Origin: Verrucomicrobiota bacterium | Lineage (GTDB): Bacteria; Verrucomicrobiota; Verrucomicrobiae; Chthoniobacterales; UBA10450 | Direction of reading: 5' to 3' | DNA: 5,938 bases | Assembly: GCA_003219495.1 (NCBI GenBank) | Contig: QHOZ01000030.1 | Span: 10,568-16,505 of the forward strand | Part shown: in pieces, positions 1-4,845 of the stretch | Layout: every line of letters starts with the position of its first letter | Position numbering within the stretch: the stretch's first letter is position 1 | Translations under genes and position numbers: made by a program | The notes under the pieces: generated by a model | What the model was told of the DNA's origin: nothing | Databases searched by the model: none | What the model saw: the letters and a program-made list of their open reading frames with translations, nothing else

Positions 1-1
1 C

Positions 2-748
2 GAAATGCCGAGTGGCCGCGGAAAAATCGTTACTGCGGCGCGCGATTCGTCGAAACTTGGCGAAGTCTTGAGTTTCTTGCGCAAACAACTGGAAAGCGGT
101 CGCCAGGCTTATGTCGTTTATTCATTAATCGACGAGAGCGAAAAGCTTCAGGCCAAAGCCGCCGCGACGGAATACGAGCGCTGGCGGGAGCGACTGCACC
201 CGTACGGCTGCGAGCTTTTGCATGGCCGAATCGCCGGGCCGGAGAAGCAGCAGATCATGGAGCGCTTTCGCCGCGGTGAAACGAAGGTGTTGATTAGCAC
301 AACGGTCATTGAAGTCGGCGTTGATGTTCCAAACGCGACCGTGATGCTGATCGAGAACGCGGAGCGGTTCGGTTTGGCGCAGCTTCATCAACTCCGCGGC
401 CGAATCGGTCGCGGCGAACACAAGTCGTACTGCATCCTGCTGAGCGACGAACCGAGCTCGGAAGCAGCCGCGAAATTGGCAGTGCTGGAAAAAACGGGCG
501 ACGGTTTTGCCGTGGCCGAAGCTGACTGGGAATTGCGCGGCCCGGGCGATTTGTTAGGCACGGCGCAGAGCGGGTTGCCCGTGCTCAAGATCGGCGATTT
601 GCGAAAAGACGCGCAGCTGATGCAGCGCGCGCGAACCAGTGCGATGTCGAACTTCGACATGGATCCGCAACTGGGATGGCCGGAGAATCAACGTTTCCGC
701 CGTTTGATTGTCGAAAAACAGGGGCGCACATTTTCGAACGTTAGCTGA
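2..748 (+). CDS. recG: ATP-dependent DNA helicase RecG, C-terminal part (5' end outside window)
   Basis: RecG is a cytoplasmic superfamily 2 helicase that remodels stalled replication forks and Holliday junctions. The visible 248 residues are about the C-terminal third of a protein that is 693 residues in E. coli. The reading frame is open to the window edge. The Met at base 5 lies inside the conserved E-M-P-S-G-R stretch (E-L-P-P-G-R in E. coli), so it is not the start. Helicase motifs run in order: motif IV region QAYVVYSLIDESE (about 104-142), LLHGR (215-229), motif V TTVIEVGVDVP (299-331), motif VI LAQLHQLRGRIGRG (374-415), and the RecG-specific TRG motif ELRGPGDLLGT (530-562). The wedge and ATPase-A regions lie upstream of the window. 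The stop codon TGA shares its last base with the ATG of the HtrA gene. The TRG motif separates it from Mfd and PriA, so identification is firm. Confidence 0.96.
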   Translation, partial: EMPSGRGKIVTAARDSSKLGEVLSFLRKQLESGRQAYVVYSLIDESEKLQAKAAATEYERWRERLHPYGCELLHGRIAGPEKQQIMERFRRGETKVLISTTVIEVGVDVPNATVMLIENAERFGLAQLHQLRGRIGRGEHKSYCILLSDEPSSEAAAKLAVLEKTGDGFAVAEADWELRGPGDLLGTAQSGLPVLKIGDLRKDAQLMQRARTSAMSNFDMDPQLGWPENQRFRRLIVEKQGRTFSNVS

Positions 749-2280
749 TGAAAAACTTACTTAAATTTTTTGCATTCGTGGCGGTGCTTAGCCTCGCCAT
801 TTCGGCCCTCTACGATTATCGGATGAGACACGGCGGTCTCGGCGTGAGCCAATCGCGAACGACGCCCGAAAAATACACGCTCGCCGATAAGCCGAACATC
901 GACTCCAGCCAAGTCGCTTCCCTCGAAGCGTTGAATCGCGAACGGCGCGCATTGGTCAACGCGGTGGTTCCCGCCGTCGTCGCGGTCAAGACGAGCAAGA
1001 AAGTCGCGATTGAGCGCCAGAATCAGCTCGACCCGTTCGGATTTTTCTTTCGCCGCCCGCACGGCTACCAAAATCCAAACGAGGAGGCGATGGTTCAGAG
1101 TTCGTTAGGCTCAGGCGTCATCGTAACTAATGAAGGCCACATCATCACGAATAATCACGTCGTCGATCAAGTGGACGAGATCGAAGTGCAATTGAGCGAC
1201 GGGCGCTCGGAAAAGGCGCGCCTCGTCGGCGCGGATGATCAGGTTGATCTCGCAGTGCTCAAGATCGACAACCCCGGAGTGAAGCCGCTTAAGTTCGCGG
1301 ATTCAGACGCAGTGCAAACGGGCGACTTCGTTCTCGCGATCGGCAATCCGTTTGGTTTTGAGGAAACCGTGACCGACGGGATTGTCAGTTCAAAAGGACG
1401 GCCAAACCGCGCGGATGTGTTCAGCGAGTTGATTCAAACAAACGCTGCGATCAACCCCGGCAACAGCGGCGGACCGTTAATCAATTTGCGCGGCGAAGTG
1501 GTCGGGATTAACACCGCGATCATTTCGCGCAGCGGAGGCTCGCAGGGAATCGGTTTCGCGATTCCATCGAATACCGTCCGCACGGCGTTAGAGAGTCTGT
1601 TGAAGAAGGGCCGGATCATTCGCGGCTATCTCGGAATTCAAATGCGCGTTCCGCAAAACGGACAGCCGCCTGCTCCGGGCGAAGTGGTGGTGGACGAAAT
1701 TGTGCCCGGCTCGCCTGCGGAAGATGCGCATCTGCAAAAAGGCGATGTGATCCGCAAGTTCGACGGCCGCGAAGTGAAAAGCTTTAACGATCTACGCAAT
1801 CTTGTTTCGCAGACCGATTTGAACAAGAAAGTGGATTTGGAAATTGTTCGCGCCGGCAAACCGATGACGGTTTCGACGCAGATCAAAGAACAGCCTGCCG
1901 GTTATTTAGCCGGGCAGACGAATCGGAATCCGCAACAGCCGCAGCCGGCGCCGCGTTCGCCGCAAAATCCCGGCGACCAGGATGAGAACGGAGGCGAGAA
2001 CGCGCTCTCCGGAATTCACGTTGGTGAATTGACACCCGCGCTCGCGCGCCAGCTCGATCTGCCAAACGGCGTGCGCGGCGTCGTCGTGACCGATGTCGAT
2101 GCGGGCGCAGGCATCGGCGATTTGCAGAAAGGCGACGTGATTGAGCAAGTGAATCAGCAATCGATTGGCTCCGTGGCCGATTTTAACAAAGTCGCCCAGA
2201 CAGCGGATTCGAGTCAGCCGATGGTCCTGTCGGTTTGTCGCCACCGCGTCCGTTCTTTCCTCGTTTTGCGCCCGCGCTGA
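748..2280 (+). CDS. HtrA/DegP-family periplasmic serine protease with two PDZ domains
   Basis: This is a 510-residue Do-like protease, which degrades or refolds damaged envelope proteins. Residues 1-22 are a signal peptide or membrane anchor (MKN followed by a hydrophobic run). No clear A-x-A cleavage site follows, so anchoring is possible. The trypsin-like domain covers about 65-285, with the catalytic triad His137 (TNNHVVD), Asp167 (DLAVLKID) and Ser240 (NPGNSGGPL). PDZ1 covers about 292-382 and starts RGYLGIQ. A Pro/Gln/Asn-rich linker (about 385-417) leads to PDZ2 (about 420-510), which contains GVVVTDV and LQKGDVIEQVN. Length and two PDZ domains match DegP/DegQ/MucD rather than DegS, but the sequence alone does not decide among them, so no symbol is given. 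The start overlaps the recG stop as TGATG and has no good Shine-Dalgarno, which suggests translational coupling. It converges on asd across a palindromic repeat. Confidence 0.95.
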   Translation: MKNLLKFFAFVAVLSLAISALYDYRMRHGGLGVSQSRTTPEKYTLADKPNIDSSQVASLEALNRERRALVNAVVPAVVAVKTSKKVAIERQNQLDPFGFFFRRPHGYQNPNEEAMVQSSLGSGVIVTNEGHIITNNHVVDQVDEIEVQLSDGRSEKARLVGADDQVDLAVLKIDNPGVKPLKFADSDAVQTGDFVLAIGNPFGFEETVTDGIVSSKGRPNRADVFSELIQTNAAINPGNSGGPLINLRGEVVGINTAIISRSGGSQGIGFAIPSNTVRTALESLLKKGRIIRGYLGIQMRVPQNGQPPAPGEVVVDEIVPGSPAEDAHLQKGDVIRKFDGREVKSFNDLRNLVSQTDLNKKVDLEIVRAGKPMTVSTQIKEQPAGYLAGQTNRNPQQPQPAPRSPQNPGDQDENGGENALSGIHVGELTPALARQLDLPNGVRGVVVTDVDAGAGIGDLQKGDVIEQVNQQSIGSVADFNKVAQTADSSQPMVLSVCRHRVRSFLVLRPR

Positions 2281-2286
2281 GTCGGT

Positions 2287-2340
2287 GTAGCCACGCCGAT
2301 CTGCGGCGTCGGGAGAGACGGGCCAGAGGCCCGTGGCTAC
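2287..2340. repeat. REP/BIME-like inverted pair between convergent genes (copy 1)
   Basis: A 54-base element bounded by GTAGCC (2287-2292) and its complement GGCTAC (2335-2340). Inside are two perfect hairpins: ACGCCG/CGGCGT (2293-2298 with 2304-2309, 5-base loop) and ACGGGCC/GGCCCGT (2318-2324 with 2328-2334, 3-base loop). Read inward from either end, each half is GTAG, then CC, then a hairpin. That is the layout known for REP sequences mobilised by RAYT transposases, and two inverted copies form a BIME. Together they can fold as a three-way junction. The element lies 6 bases after the protease stop, and bases 2337-2339 are the asd stop codon (TAG on the minus strand). It lacks a T-tract, so a terminator role is only possible. 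A second relative is at 4051-4121. Confidence 0.8.
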
Positions 2341-3335
2341 AAAAGTTCGGCAATTTGGACCGCGTTGAGCGCTGCCCCTTTGAGCAATTGGTCGCCTGAG
2401 ACCCAGAACGCGAGACCATTTTCCAGCGCGCAGTCGCGACGAACGCGACCGACTTCGCAATTGTCTTTCCCTGCAACATTCAGCGGCGTCGGGTAACGAT
2501 TCTTTTGCGGTTCATCCACTAATTCCAATCCCGGCGCTTTGGCCAAAACTTCGCGCGCTTGCTCGACCGAAACTTTTCTCTCGAACTCAGCGCTTACCGC
2601 CACCGAATGTGCGCGATAAACTGGAACTCGAACGCACGTGATCGATGCGCGGAACTCCGGCACATGCATGATCTTGGCGCCTTCGTTTTGAAATTTCATC
2701 TCCTCTTTCGTGTAACCGCTCTCCAGGAAAACGTCGACGTGCGGCAAAACGTTAAACGCGATCGCGTGCGGATAAACTTTCGGCGTTGATTGTCGATCTT
2801 CCGCCGCGGCGGCGACTTGCTCTTTGAGCTCATTGATCGCGCGCTGGCCGCTGCCTGAAACCGCCTGATAGCTTGATGCGAACACCCGCTTCACTCCAAA
2901 CGCGCGATGCAACGGATAAATCGCCATCAACGCGACGGCGGTGGTGCAATTCGGATTCGCAATTATGCCCCGATGTAGTTTCACGTCGTCGGGGTTGATC
3001 TCCGGAATCACCAGCGGCACTTCCGGATCCATTCGAAACACGGAGGAATTGTCGATCGCGACCGCGCCTGCCTTTTGAGCAATCGGCACGAACTTTCGCG
3101 AGATGTCGCCGCCCGCGCTGAAAAATGCGATGTTGATCTTATCGAACGAATCTTCACGCAATTCTTCGATGGTGATCGGACTGTCGCGGAATTGGATCTT
3201 CATGCCTGCCGATTTCCCAGAGGCGAGCGCGCGGATGCTCGCGACCGGAAAATTCCGGCGTTCCATCACCCGGAAAAACTCCGCGCCGACCGCTCCGGTC
3301 GCACCAACTACGGCGATGTGATATTCTTTGCCCAC
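2337..3335 (-). CDS. asd: Aspartate-semialdehyde dehydrogenase
   Basis: The enzyme reduces L-aspartyl-4-phosphate to aspartate semialdehyde with NADPH, in the cytoplasm. This is the branch point to diaminopimelate/lysine, threonine and methionine. With the GTG start at 3335 the protein is 332 residues, normal for the family. The NADP-binding loop GATGAVG is at residues 11-17. The catalytic Cys130 sits in NPNCTT, Gln157 in SSYQAVSGSG, and the substrate-binding Arg236 and His243 in RVPVYRAH. The C-terminus (KGAALNAVQIAELL) is intact. The frame stays open upstream to a TTG at 3371, but that would add 12 unconserved residues and overlap the divergent gene. GTG followed by GKEYHIAVVGATG fits the family start. 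No Shine-Dalgarno precedes it and a good promoter lies directly upstream, so the mRNA may be leaderless. The stop codon lies inside the palindromic element at 2287-2340. Confidence 0.96.
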   Translation of the reverse strand: MGKEYHIAVVGATGAVGAEFFRVMERRNFPVASIRALASGKSAGMKIQFRDSPITIEELREDSFDKINIAFFSAGGDISRKFVPIAQKAGAVAIDNSSVFRMDPEVPLVIPEINPDDVKLHRGIIANPNCTTAVALMAIYPLHRAFGVKRVFASSYQAVSGSGQRAINELKEQVAAAAEDRQSTPKVYPHAIAFNVLPHVDVFLESGYTKEEMKFQNEGAKIMHVPEFRASITCVRVPVYRAHSVAVSAEFERKVSVEQAREVLAKAPGLELVDEPQKNRYPTPLNVAGKDNCEVGRVRRDCALENGLAFWVSGDQLLKGAALNAVQIAELL

Positions 3336-3343
3336 CGCGGCAA

Positions 3344-3372
3344 ATTGTAAGGCCGCTCTTGCACGATGCAAA
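3344..3372 (-). promoter_or_regulatory. Predicted sigma-70-type promoter of asd
   Basis: On the minus strand, TTTGCA (3372-3367, 4/6 match to TTGACA) and TACAAT (3349-3344, 5/6 match to TATAAT) are 17 bases apart. The predicted transcription start is about 3338-3336, within three bases of the asd GTG at 3335. The -35 box overlaps the start codon of the divergent transpeptidase gene. Prediction only. Confidence 0.5.
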
Positions 3373-3827
3373 GTGGACGAACCAAGATCGACATCTCGCT
3401 CAAGGACCAGCTGCTCACGCTTACTCGAGACGGCGAGGAGGTGCGCTCATTTCCGATTTCCAGTTCACGCTTTGGAATTGGCACCGAGGAGGGGAGCAAC
3501 AAAACGCCGATGGGGAATTTCCGGATCGCGGAGAAAATCGGGCACGAGGCAGAGCCGGGGACGATTTTTAAATCCCGGGTGCCGCTTGGCCCTGAAGACC
3601 CGCTTCCGGACACGGAAGATTTCGTGACCACGCGAATCCTCTGGCTCGACGGCTTGGACGCAGAAAACGCAAATACGCGCGACCGCTACATTTACATTCA
3701 CGGAACGAAGCACGAGGACAGGGTCGGGATACCTGACAGCCACGGCTGCATACGGATGCGCAACGCGGATGTGATCGAATTATTTGATCTGGTAGATGAA
3801 ACCACGCAGGTGGTCATCCGCGAATAG
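3366..3827 (+). CDS. L,D-transpeptidase (YkuD) domain protein, no signal peptide
   Basis: A 153-residue protein made almost entirely of a YkuD/ErfK catalytic domain. This fold uses a Cys to cut and re-form bonds at diaminopimelate in peptidoglycan (3-3 cross-links or lipoprotein attachment). The domain begins at once with TKIDISLKDQLLTL. It continues through the conserved SNKTPMGNFRI (about residues 45-55) to the catalytic block: His112 in YIHGT, then SHGCIRM with His126, Gly127, Cys128 and Arg130. All key residues are present. The start is fixed closely because an in-frame TAA lies at 3348-3350 and no other start codon lies between it and 3366. A weak Shine-Dalgarno (TAAGG, 3348-3352) is 13 bases upstream. 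There is no signal peptide, membrane segment or LysM domain, which is odd for a periplasmic enzyme class. Its divergent neighbour asd feeds diaminopimelate synthesis. Fold assignment is firm; substrate and location are not. Confidence 0.9.
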   Translation: MQSGRTKIDISLKDQLLTLTRDGEEVRSFPISSSRFGIGTEEGSNKTPMGNFRIAEKIGHEAEPGTIFKSRVPLGPEDPLPDTEDFVTTRILWLDGLDAENANTRDRYIYIHGTKHEDRVGIPDSHGCIRMRNADVIELFDLVDETTQVVIRE

Positions 3828-3855
3828 TTTATAACAGCAGACATCTAAAAAAGCG

Positions 3856-3884
3856 TTGCTTCGAGGGTATTCCACGCCTAGAAC
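3856..3884 (+). promoter_or_regulatory. Possible promoter of the small lipoprotein gene
   Basis: TTGCTT (3856-3861) and TAGAAC (3879-3884) are separated by 17 bases. They match the sigma-70 boxes at about 3/6 and 4/6 positions. The predicted start near 3891 would give a leader of about 30 bases containing the strong ribosome binding site. The boxes are weak, so this is tentative. Nothing else is recognised between 3828 and 3901. Confidence 0.3.
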
Positions 3885-3901
3885 AACGGAGCAATTAACT
3901 G

Positions 3902-3909
3902 AAAGGAGG
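3902..3909 (+). promoter_or_regulatory. Perfect Shine-Dalgarno sequence deciding a TTG start
   Basis: AAAGGAGG is fully complementary to the eight-base anti-Shine-Dalgarno end of 16S rRNA. It lies 10 bases before the TTG at 3920. It is by far the strongest ribosome binding site in the window. It selects TTG 3920 over the in-frame ATGs at 3941 and 3947, which lie over 30 bases away. Confidence 0.8.
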
Positions 3910-3919
3910 CGAGATTAGA

Positions 3920-4042
3920 TTGAATTACATCAAAGCGATCATGATCATGGCCGTTTTAGCGGGCGCGCTCAGCTTGGGCGCATGCGCTCAACACAAAGAA
4001 GCGGCTGCAACAACGACCACACAGTCAAGTTATCACAAATAA
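3920..4042 (+). CDS. Small (40-residue) predicted lipoprotein of unknown function
   Basis: A short gene starting with TTG and ending TAA. The N-terminus MNYIKAIMIMAVLAGALS has one positive residue (Lys5) followed by a hydrophobic stretch. The lipobox Leu19-Gly20-Ala21-Cys22 is a textbook signal peptidase II site, so Cys22 would be lipidated and the protein anchored in a membrane. The mature part is only 19 residues: a short charged segment (AQHKEA), an Ala/Thr run with four threonines, then QSSYHK. The perfect Shine-Dalgarno, a possible promoter upstream, and an intrinsic terminator downstream make it look like an independent, well-translated transcription unit. Codon use is slightly AT-richer than its neighbours. 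I do not recognise a named family. Its size and lipobox loosely recall entericidin-like or Lpp-like small lipoproteins, but there is no sequence basis to call it either. Confidence 0.75.
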   Translation: MNYIKAIMIMAVLAGALSLGACAQHKEAAATTTTQSSYHK

Positions 4043-4050
4043 ATAACCGC

Positions 4051-4121
4051 CGTGGCACGGGCTTCCAGCCCGTGGCGCCGCCAGTCCGGTTTCGGACCAT
4101 CGGCCGGACGCCGCTGCCACG
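4051..4121. repeat. REP/BIME-like element (copy 2) after the small lipoprotein gene
   Basis: The ends are inverted: CGTGGCA (4051-4057) and TGCCACG (4115-4121). Next to the left end is a perfect 8-base hairpin, CACGGGCT/AGCCCGTG (4056-4063 with 4067-4074, 3-base loop). A second arm can form by GTCCGG/CCGGAC (4084-4089 with 4104-4109) or by the shorter GTCCG/CGGAC (4084-4088 with 4093-4097). Both ends read GTGG then C then a stem going inward, again the REP head layout. The core ACGGGC-N-TC-NN-GCCCGT is shared with the minus-strand reading of the element at 2287-2340, and GACGCCGC also occurs in both. It begins 8 bases after the lipoprotein stop. Confidence 0.75.
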
Positions 4122-4136
4122 ACAGTTACGAAAATT

Positions 4137-4167
4137 GGCCAGGTCGCTTTGGCGGCCTGGTCTTTTT
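4137..4167 (+). terminator. Rho-independent terminator
   Basis: Bases 4139-4147 (CCAGGTCGC) pair with 4152-4160 (GCGGCCTGG) around a TTTG loop, with a single G-U pair. Two further pairs are possible outside the stem. TCTTTTT follows at 4161-4167 and AAAA precedes at 4131-4134. This is a classical intrinsic terminator, ending transcripts from the small lipoprotein gene and any read-through from the transpeptidase gene. Confidence 0.85.
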
Positions 4168-4176
4168 CATTTAAAT
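4149..4176 (+). promoter_or_regulatory. Possible promoter embedded in the terminator
   Basis: TTGGCG (4149-4154, 4/6) and TTAAAT (4171-4176, 4/6) are 16 bases apart. TAAATT one base further gives 17. The predicted start near 4183 coincides with the GTG at 4184, where no useful Shine-Dalgarno exists. The boxes are weak, and the -35 box lies in the terminator stem. Tentative. Confidence 0.3.
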
Positions 4177-4183
4177 TGGACGC

Positions 4184-4801
4184 GTGAATTTCAGAGCCGC
4201 CCTGATCTTCGCTTTCACTGCGTGTGCGAGTCTCGCGTCCGCCGAGGATGAAAAATCCATCGCCGGCCTTCGCGATGCGTTGATTGCGCTTTCGCCGCGT
4301 ACGGTCGATCCGCGCGAAGCGGCGTTGATTTCGGAGACCGCCCACCGCACCTCGCGGCAATGCGCGCACGACTACGGCGTTCACGGGGATCCTGCGGTTC
4401 ACAATTTTCTTATCCATATCGGCGCAAGGAAAAAAGGGATCTGCGCGGATTATACCCGCGACATCGGCGCGAAATTGAAGGAGCTGCATTTGAAGACGCT
4501 CGTGCTGCATTGGGGCGCGGCCTGGCCGAAAGAGTCGGATGAAAACAACGCGCTCGTTGTGACGGCGCAGAATCAGCCATTTCTCGATGGCATCGTTCTC
4601 GATGGCTGGCGGCGCGGCGGCCGTTTGTTTTGGTGCAAAGTAAGAGACGACAAAGAATACGAGTCCGGCCGTCACGGATTTCTCGGTCATCTCGGCGGCG
4701 GCACGCGAACCGGCATCACCGCGTGGAAGGAGGATTTGCAGGAAAGCGCGTCGTTGCAGGATTCATCGCAGGCTAAATCAGGCACCGACCGCAAACGTTA
4801 G
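4184..4801 (+). CDS. Secreted protein resembling transglutaminase-like cysteine proteases
   Basis: A 205-residue protein with a clear signal peptide: MNFR, a hydrophobic run, then ASA with likely cleavage after residue 20. The mature part contains HNFLIHIG, KGICADYTRDIG with Cys87, LHWGAAW, ENNALVVTA (120-128), GIVLDGWR with Asp140, and GRLFWCKV. This order recalls an uncharacterised transglutaminase-like group that I remember with a Cys, then E-H-N-[AS]-x-V-V, then L-D-x-W-R-x-x-G-R-L. Cys87 and Asp140 fit the Cys and Asp of the triad. The position expected to be His is Asn121 here, so activity may be lost. The last 30 residues are polar and low-complexity. The GTG start is chosen because the signal peptide begins there; only GGA (4178-4180) precedes it. 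hutH follows after 44 bases with no terminator, so co-transcription is possible. Family placement is inference from memory. Confidence 0.8.
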   Translation: MNFRAALIFAFTACASLASAEDEKSIAGLRDALIALSPRTVDPREAALISETAHRTSRQCAHDYGVHGDPAVHNFLIHIGARKKGICADYTRDIGAKLKELHLKTLVLHWGAAWPKESDENNALVVTAQNQPFLDGIVLDGWRRGGRLFWCKVRDDKEYESGRHGFLGHLGGGTRTGITAWKEDLQESASLQDSSQAKSGTDRKR

Positions 4802-4845
4802 ACGCGGCCGCTTCCATTTGTCCAAGTTGTCGCTAGGATTTGCGC

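Noticed and set aside
5..7. ATG at base 5 as the start of a 247-residue helicase gene.
   Set aside because: It is the internal Met of the conserved E-M-P-S-G-R stretch of RecG. The frame is open to the window edge, and the protein would lack the ATPase motifs I-III.
2287..2340. Cloverleaf-like folding suggesting a tRNA or small structured RNA.
   Set aside because: It is too short for a tRNA, with no T-loop or anticodon arm signature and no CCA-type acceptor. The GTAG-hairpin layout and the second copy at 4051 fit a REP/BIME element better.
1906..2460. A 184-codon minus-strand ORF containing TGLWPVSPDA.
   Set aside because: It is antisense to the protease gene, overlaps asd out of frame and crosses the palindromic element. 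The peptide comes from the repeat, not from a protein family.
3336..3371. Upstream TTG start for asd, giving 344 residues.
   Set aside because: The added residues are not like known Asd N-termini, there is no Shine-Dalgarno, and they would overlap the start of the divergent gene and the predicted promoter.
3841..3861. AAGC-GTT-GCTT hairpin after the transpeptidase gene as a terminator.
   Set aside because: The stem is only four base pairs and no T-tract follows.
4184..4243. Lipobox-like FTAC in the signal peptide of the 4184 gene.
   Set aside because: The -3 position is Phe rather than Leu/Val/Ile, and a good signal peptidase I site (ASA) follows. Secretion is more likely than lipidation.
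3982..4251. An 89-codon plus-strand ORF spanning the small lipoprotein gene's 3' end, the repeat and the terminator.
   Set aside because: It is out of frame with the lipoprotein gene, runs through the REP-like element (giving TGFQPV) and the terminator hairpin, and has no ribosome binding site. It is a spurious repeat-derived ORF.
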